A DNA stretch of 10,375 bases from Micavibrio sp. (GTDB taxonomy: Bacteria; Pseudomonadota; Alphaproteobacteria; Micavibrionales; Micavibrionaceae), in assembly GCA_027051315.1 (NCBI GenBank), contig JALTZE010000241.1, forward strand, positions 1-10,375, given 5' to 3'. This document shows, in pieces, positions 6,060-10,375 of this stretch. A model generated the notes under the pieces. The model was given only the letters and a program-made list of their open reading frames with translations. It was not told the origin of the DNA and did no database searches. The number at the start of each line of letters is the position of its first letter. Within the stretch, counting starts at the first letter, position 1. The translations under genes were made by a program, and so were the position numbers.

Positions 6060-6088
6060 TTGACAAAGCTCAAGAACAAAACTAGAAC
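6060..6088 (+). promoter_or_regulatory. uvrA promoter
   Basis: A perfect -35 box TTGACA (6060-6065) is followed after 17 nt by TAGAAC (6083-6088), a 4/6 match to the -10 consensus. Transcription would begin near 6095, about 33 nt before the uvrA ATG. The LexA-type repeat lies across the spacer and -10 box, where a bound repressor would block polymerase. Confidence 0.65.
6074..6088 (+). promoter_or_regulatory. LexA-type SOS box (GAAC-N7-GAAC)
   Basis: GAAC at 6074-6077 and 6085-6088 are separated by exactly 7 nt. This is the reverse complement of GTTC-N7-GTTC, the direct-repeat LexA site established in alphaproteobacteria such as Rhodobacter, Caulobacter and Rhizobium. It overlaps the uvrA -10 region, and uvrA is a classical SOS gene. 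Motif, position and target gene agree. Confidence 0.75.
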
Positions 6089-6127
6089 ATTAATCTAGAG
6101 ATATTTACAGTATTTACAGAGGATACA

Positions 6128-8980
6128 ATGCTAACTCATATAAAGATTCAAGGTGCAAGGGAACATAATCTTAAAAATATTTCATTGGAAATACCAAGAG
6201 ACAAGCTAATCGTAATTACGGGTTTAAGCGGTTCAGGTAAATCATCTCTTGCCTTTGATACAATATATGCAGAAGGACAAAGACGTTACGTAGAATCTCT
6301 TTCTGCTTATGCTCGTCAATTTCTTGAAATGATGTCAAAACCTGATGTCGATTATATAGAAGGGCTGCCCCCCGCCATATCAATAGAACAAAAAACTACA
6401 TCTAAAAACCCCCGCTCAACAGTAGGCACAGTAACTGAAATCTATGACTATATGCGCCTTTTATGGGCAAGGATAGGCGTTCCATATTCTCCTGCCACCC
6501 GAAAGCCAATAGAAAGCCAAACAATAAGCCAAATGGTAGACCGTATAATAGAAATGGGGGAGGGAACACGTATTTACCTAATATCTCCAATAGTTCGTGG
6601 GCGTAAAGGGGAATATAAAAAAGAATTTGTAGATTTAAGGCAAAAAGGATTCCAAAGGGTTAAAGTAGATGGCAAAATTTATGAAATAGATGAAGTCCCA
6701 AATCTTGATAAAAAATTTAAACATGATATATCGGTTGTCGTTGACCGCCTTGTAATTCGCAAAGATATAATGACCCGTCTTGCTGATTCTATAGAAACAG
6801 CAATTTCACTTTCTGATGGTCTTGCTATTGTTGAAAATGCCGATACAAAAGAAGAAACATTATTTTCAGAAAAATTTGCATGTCCAGTATCTGGTTTTAC
6901 CATTCCGGAAATAGAGCCAAGAATATTCTCGTTCAACAGCCCTCACGGAGCATGTCCAACTTGTGATGGTCTTGGGGTCAGAATGTATTTTGACCGTAAT
7001 TTGATAATACCAGACACCACAAAATCTATATCTCAAGGAGCAATAGAACCTTGGAATAAAACATTGTCAGGATATTATATGCAAGCATTAGAATCTGTAT
7101 GTAATTCTTTGAATATAGATATAAATAAGCCTTGGAAAAATCTAACAGAAGATGAAAAAAATATAATTTTATATGGCTCTGGAACTAAAAAAATTGATTT
7201 TAATTATGAAGGCAGCTCTATGAAATATTCAACCAGCAAAGCCTTTGAAGGAGTTATAAATAACCTTTCCCGCCGCCTGCTTGAAACTGACAGTAACGGA
7301 GTAAGAGAAGAATTATCAAAATATCAATCAAGCGCAGAATGTGAAGATTGTAAAGGATATAGGCTGAAACCCGAAACACTTGCCGTTAAAATAGAACAGC
7401 TACATATAGGGCAAGTATGTGAATTTTCCATAGGAGAAGCAAAAAAATGGTTTGATAATTTGAAGGAGAAATTATCAAATCAGCAGCTAGCAATAGGTGA
7501 GCGTATATTAAAAGAAATATCAGAAAGGCTAAATTTTCTATGTAATGTAGGTCTTGAATATTTATCACTTGACCGCTCATCAGGAACACTTTCAGGAGGG
7601 GAAAGCCAACGCATAAGACTTGCTTCACAAATTGGTTCTGGTCTAACAGGAGTTTTATATGTCCTTGATGAACCATCAATAGGTCTTCATCAAAGGGATA
7701 ATAACCGTCTTCTCGAAACCTTAAAAAGACTAAGAGATATAGGCAATACAGTTTTAGTAGTTGAACATGATGAAGATGCTATAAGGCTAGCAGACCATCT
7801 TATAGATATGGGGGAGGGCGCTGGAATACATGGCGGAACTATAGTAGCGCAAGGAACACCAAAAGAAGTAATGAAATGTGAAAATTCTATCACTGCTCAA
7901 TATCTTACAGGTAAAAAAGAAATAAAAATTCCAAAAACAAGAAGAAAAGGTAAAAAAGGGCAATTTATAAAAATCAAAGGAGCAAGAGGAAATAATCTTA
8001 AAAACATAGATATTAAATTCCCGCTTGGTAATTTTACCTGTATTACAGGAGTATCAGGAGGCGGAAAATCAACATTAGTTATAGATACTTTATACAAAGG
8101 AATAACAAATATTTTAAACAAAACAAGAGGAAATGTAGCCCCTCATGATAAAATTACAGGAATAGAATTTATAGATAAAGTTATAGATATAGACCAATCT
8201 CCTATTGGTCGTACTCCACGTTCTAACCCAGCAACTTATACTGGAGCTTTTACTCCTATAAGAGAATGGTTTGCAGGGCTACCTGAGGCAAAAGCAAGAG
8301 GTTATAACGCAGGAAGATTCTCATTTAATGTTAAAGGTGGAAGATGTGAGGCATGTAAAGGAGATGGCGTAATAAAAATAGAAATGCATTTTTTGCCAGA
8401 TGTTTATGTAACTTGTGAACAATGCAAAGGAAAACGTTATAATCGGGAAACTCTAGAAATAAAATTCAAAGGAAAATCCATTTCAGATATTCTAGAAATG
8501 TCAATAGAACAGGCAGCAGAGTTTTTCAAAGCTATCCCCTCAATCAGGGATAAAATGGAAACTCTCAAATCAGTGGGGCTTGGCTATATTAAATTAGGAC
8601 AACAAGCAACAACCCTTTCAGGAGGAGAAGCGCAAAGAGTTAAACTATCTAAAGAATTATCAAAACGCTCTACTGGAAAAACTATTTATATATTAGATGA
8701 ACCAACAACAGGTCTTCATTTTGAAGATGTAAGAAAATTATTAGAAGTACTGCATAGACTGGTTGAAAGTGGGAATTCTGTCATAGTCATTGAACATAAC
8801 TTGGATGTTATAAAAACTGCAGACCATATAATAGATATAGGTCCAGAAGGAGGAGATGGCGGCGGAACAATAGTAGCAGAAGGAACTCCAGAAGAAATTT
8901 GTAAAGTAAAAGAAAGCTATACAGGGCAATTCCTGAAATCCATAATTAATCCTCGAATTATGAAAAATAGGCATGTATAA
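6128..8980 (+). CDS. uvrA: UvrABC excinuclease subunit A (UvrA)
   Basis: The 950-aa product is the damage-recognition ATPase of nucleotide excision repair; it loads UvrB onto lesions. It is full length with two ABC modules. Module 1 has Walker A GLSGSGKS (32-39), signature LSGGESQR (488-495) and Walker [10 protein letters not shown] starting at 512. Module 2 has Walker A GVSGGGKS (641-648), signature LSGGEAQR (from 830) and Walker B LDEPTTGL (from 856). The second zinc motif is intact (C740, C743, C763, C766). The first reads C252-P-V-S255 then C276 and C279, so one Cys is Ser. I recall the CPVSGF form from other alphaproteobacterial UvrA proteins, so it is probably a lineage trait rather than damage. 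AGAGGA (6118-6123) precedes the ATG by 4 nt. A LexA-type operator overlaps its promoter, so induction by DNA damage is expected. Confidence 0.97.
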   Translation: MLTHIKIQGAREHNLKNISLEIPRDKLIVITGLSGSGKSSLAFDTIYAEGQRRYVESLSAYARQFLEMMSKPDVDYIEGLPPAISIEQKTTSKNPRSTVGTVTEIYDYMRLLWARIGVPYSPATRKPIESQTISQMVDRIIEMGEGTRIYLISPIVRGRKGEYKKEFVDLRQKGFQRVKVDGKIYEIDEVPNLDKKFKHDISVVVDRLVIRKDIMTRLADSIETAISLSDGLAIVENADTKEETLFSEKFACPVSGFTIPEIEPRIFSFNSPHGACPTCDGLGVRMYFDRNLIIPDTTKSISQGAIEPWNKTLSGYYMQALESVCNSLNIDINKPWKNLTEDEKNIILYGSGTKKIDFNYEGSSMKYSTSKAFEGVINNLSRRLLETDSNGVREELSKYQSSAECEDCKGYRLKPETLAVKIEQLHIGQVCEFSIGEAKKWFDNLKEKLSNQQLAIGERILKEISERLNFLCNVGLEYLSLDRSSGTLSGGESQRIRLASQIGSGLTGVLYVLDEPSIGLHQRDNNRLLETLKRLRDIGNTVLVVEHDEDAIRLADHLIDMGEGAGIHGGTIVAQGTPKEVMKCENSITAQYLTGKKEIKIPKTRRKGKKGQFIKIKGARGNNLKNIDIKFPLGNFTCITGVSGGGKSTLVIDTLYKGITNILNKTRGNVAPHDKITGIEFIDKVIDIDQSPIGRTPRSNPATYTGAFTPIREWFAGLPEAKARGYNAGRFSFNVKGGRCEACKGDGVIKIEMHFLPDVYVTCEQCKGKRYNRETLEIKFKGKSISDILEMSIEQAAEFFKAIPSIRDKMETLKSVGLGYIKLGQQATTLSGGEAQRVKLSKELSKRSTGKTIYILDEPTTGLHFEDVRKLLEVLHRLVESGNSVIVIEHNLDVIKTADHIIDIGPEGGDGGGTIVAEGTPEEICKVKESYTGQFLKSIINPRIMKNRHV

Positions 8981-9015
8981 TCATTGTTGCCCTTCAATAA
9001 ATTGATACAAAATAA

Positions 9016-9390
9016 ATGAGCAATAAAGAAGTAAGGAAGAAAAAAAGACCTAATTTAAAACAAAGAGCTGCCAGAGTTTTTCTTTCAAAACATGGGCAGG
9101 ATGATTTGATAAGGAATATATCCGTAGGGCTTATCTTTGCAGGTGCGGGCTTTTTATTATCTGATGATATATATGAATGGTTTGATAAAAAAAATAAATA
9201 CACAGAAGAAGGAATTCTTTTATCGCAATCAGCAGAAAAAGTAATATTAGGTGGAGGGTTTGACGAAGATATAGGTCTTACAGCATATTCAATATTAACA
9301 AATATAGCAGGTGAGCACTTCAAAAGAAAAGGTGAGCCAGGATATGGCTATGACGGTAAGGGAGGTTCTGAATATAATATTTCCATATGA
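9016..9390 (+). CDS. Membrane-anchored N-terminal part of a probable TAXI-like binding protein
   Basis: The 124-aa product has a very basic N-terminus (KEVRKKKRPNLKQR and on to about 33), a single hydrophobic segment (about 34-49, ISVGLIFAGAGFLL) and an extracytoplasmic remainder. That remainder looks like the first lobe of a type 2 periplasmic-binding fold: EKVILGGGFDEDIGLTAYSI begins at about 74, and the frame ends in GKGGSEYNISI. In TAXI-type solute-binding proteins the GGSxxN motif leads into an AIVQSDV motif about 14 residues on; here that second motif is in the next frame. I therefore infer that this and the 250-aa frame were one gene, interrupted by a one-base loss. No ribosome-binding site is visible. 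TATAAT at 8976-8981, overlapping the uvrA stop, may be its -10 box. If two separate proteins are made, this one would be a small anchored protein of unknown role. Confidence 0.55.
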   Translation: MSNKEVRKKKRPNLKQRAARVFLSKHGQDDLIRNISVGLIFAGAGFLLSDDIYEWFDKKNKYTEEGILLSQSAEKVILGGGFDEDIGLTAYSILTNIAGEHFKRKGEPGYGYDGKGGSEYNISI

Positions 9391-10139
9391 CCCATACAGA
9401 TTATGCAATGTACAGCGCAATAGTACAAAGTGATGTATATAAGCATTTAAGAGATAATAATGAAGACGTAGCAAATAATACCACAATTGCAACTACCATA
9501 GATATACCAGAATGTGGAGTTCCATCTTCTGCTACATATAGTAATTTTAGTGATATAAAAGAACTATTGGATAAAGGTGAAAATATAACCATAGGAGTCC
9601 CAGCAAAAAGAAGCGGCTCATATATAACTCTAAACAATCATATTAATTCTATATTTTCATCACAGCAAAGAAAATTTATTTCTATAAAGCAATATGAGGA
9701 TAATAATCAAATGCTCCAAGATGCGTCTTCAGGTGATATTGATGTGGCTTACTTTACAGAAGCAATTGGAAGATTTGACGGTAAAGCAAGAGGAAAATTA
9801 TCATTACTGCGGGAGCTAGGATTAAAAATTGTTAATTTAGATGCTCAAGATTTTAGCTCTTTAGATAAGCAATATTCACTATATAGCTTTAACCTATCCC
9901 CGAAATCATCAAATCGCAGGAAAGGTGATAAAGCATATCTTTCATGTAATGAATCAATAACAATTATTACCAAAAATCCAGAAACAATAGCACCAGAGCT
10001 TCCCGAAAATGCAAATTATAAGAGTATGAAAGTGAGTAAACTTATGAATTTATGGCAACAGATAGATTTTAAAAAAGAGGCAAAATTTACTCCATATCCT
10101 TTTCATATAGTTACTAAACAAGCTATTCCTAATCCATAA
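9387..10139 (+). CDS. C-terminal part of a probable TAXI-like solute-binding protein
   Basis: The 250-aa frame begins at an ATG overlapping the previous stop (ATGA), in the -1 frame. It has no signal peptide or anchor of its own, although the fold it resembles normally works outside the cytoplasm. Residues 9-19 (YSAIVQSDVYK) match the AIVQSDV motif that lies mid-domain in TAXI proteins. A second lobe follows, with ENITIGVPAKRSGSYITLNNHIN (about 65-87) resembling the VGxPxSGS ligand-loop region, and SSGDIDVAYFTEAIG. The tail (about 190-250) has no feature I recognise. The frame is closed by a stop at 9375-9377, so a shift must fall within 9378-9390. It could be made by termination-reinitiation, but the start inside a motif-rich region of the domain favours a frameshifted gene or a base error. 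Adding one base gives a 374-aa protein. Confidence 0.55.
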   Translation: MTHTDYAMYSAIVQSDVYKHLRDNNEDVANNTTIATTIDIPECGVPSSATYSNFSDIKELLDKGENITIGVPAKRSGSYITLNNHINSIFSSQQRKFISIKQYEDNNQMLQDASSGDIDVAYFTEAIGRFDGKARGKLSLLRELGLKIVNLDAQDFSSLDKQYSLYSFNLSPKSSNRRKGDKAYLSCNESITIITKNPETIAPELPENANYKSMKVSKLMNLWQQIDFKKEAKFTPYPFHIVTKQAIPNP

Positions 10140-10144
10140 TAAAT

Positions 10145-10174
10145 TTGTAATAGCTTGTGTGTTATGGTAATAAT
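10145..10174 (+). promoter_or_regulatory. Candidate promoter of the last gene
   Basis: TTGTAA (10145-10150) and AATAAT (10169-10174) are 18 nt apart in the 69-nt gap before the final gene. Transcription would start near 10181. I see no hairpin terminator in the gap, so read-through from upstream is also possible. Confidence 0.35.
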
Positions 10175-10208
10175 GTCGTGCGGTGTGAATTAAGGGTAAA
10201 TAAGCTAA

Positions 10209-10375
10209 ATGAATTTTAAAAATAAGAAAATTATAATTCCTGCATTTTGGGCAACAGCTACTGCTGTAGGCGGGGGCTATTATTACGCAAATCAAAGCGA
10301 TGATATTGAGAATGTAAAAATGACTAATGTCGAATCTGCCTCGCAAACTCCAATCGCGGTTCTTCCTCGTAAATT
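10209..10375 (+). CDS. N-terminal fragment of an anchored or exported protein, function unknown
   Basis: An open frame starts at ATG 10209 and runs off the window after 55 complete codons. It begins MNFKNKKIIIPAFWATATAV, then GGGYYYANQSDDIENVKM. A short basic start followed by about 17 hydrophobic residues points to a signal anchor or an uncleaved export signal, with the remainder (rich in Ser, Thr, Pro and Asn) outside the cytoplasm. There is no lipobox Cys. TAAGGG at 10191-10196 is a rather distant ribosome-binding site (12 nt). The N-terminal layout resembles that of the anchored protein at 9016, so related envelope roles are possible, but the fragment is too short for a family call. Confidence 0.6.
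   Translation, partial: MNFKNKKIIIPAFWATATAVGGGYYYANQSDDIENVKMTNVESASQTPIAVLPRK

Noticed and set aside
6402..8974. Several minus-strand frames of 60-100 codons inside uvrA
   Set aside because: All are antisense shadows of a complete, motif-rich uvrA with no start signals or recognisable domains.
9370..9395. Programmed -1 ribosomal frameshift site
   Set aside because: The overlap has no X-XXY-YYZ slippery heptamer in frame and no clear downstream stem-loop; mutation, base error or simple reinitiation fit better.
1..10375. CRISPR array, insertion sequence or defence system
   Set aside because: No regularly spaced repeats, no transposase or recombinase, no terminal inverted repeats, and no nuclease or toxin-antitoxin pair are present; most genes are recognisable housekeeping genes.

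Overview
This AT-rich window (roughly one third G+C by eye) reads as ordinary chromosome from a low-GC alphaproteobacterium. Four things support this. The sigma factor is of the RpoH type. CarD sits beside an Azotobacter-FdI-like seven-iron ferredoxin. UvrA carries the CPVSGFTI variant of its first zinc motif. The operator in front of uvrA has the alphaproteobacterial LexA form, a tetranucleotide direct repeat with a 7-nt spacer (GAAC-N7-GAAC, the complement of GTTC-N7-GTTC). A genus cannot be named from this sequence.

Left part (1-3735). Four genes lie on the minus strand: in transcription order fdxA (ferredoxin), carD (RNA polymerase-binding regulator), a PPP-fold metallophosphatase-like gene that has lost most metal ligands, and rpoH (heat-shock sigma factor). 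A strong hairpin with a U-run ends carD. A second AT-rich hairpin overlaps the last rpoH codons. The 336-nt gap between fdxA and carD holds a probable fdxA terminator and a sigma70-like promoter that would give carD a leader of about 175 nt. A small NTF2-like gene is divergent from fdxA.

Middle part (3746-5832). A tight minus-strand operon encodes three envelope functions: an ExoD-family membrane protein, the disulfide-bond oxidase DsbB and an S66 LD-carboxypeptidase. The exoD stop lies inside the dsbB ribosome-binding site, and the carboxypeptidase GTG overlaps the end of dsbB by 11 nt.

Right part (5930-10375, plus strand). It holds tRNA-Leu(CAA) with an encoded CCA and its own promoter, then uvrA behind a promoter overlapped by a LexA-type site, so uvrA is probably SOS-controlled. 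After uvrA come two reading frames overlapping by 4 nt. Together they look like one membrane-anchored, TAXI-like solute-binding protein broken by a -1 frame change near 9378-9390. The window ends inside another small N-terminally anchored protein of unknown function.

I found no mobile element, CRISPR array, toxin-antitoxin pair or new multi-gene system. The two most unusual items are the degenerate phosphatase-like protein between carD and rpoH and the split binding-protein gene after uvrA.
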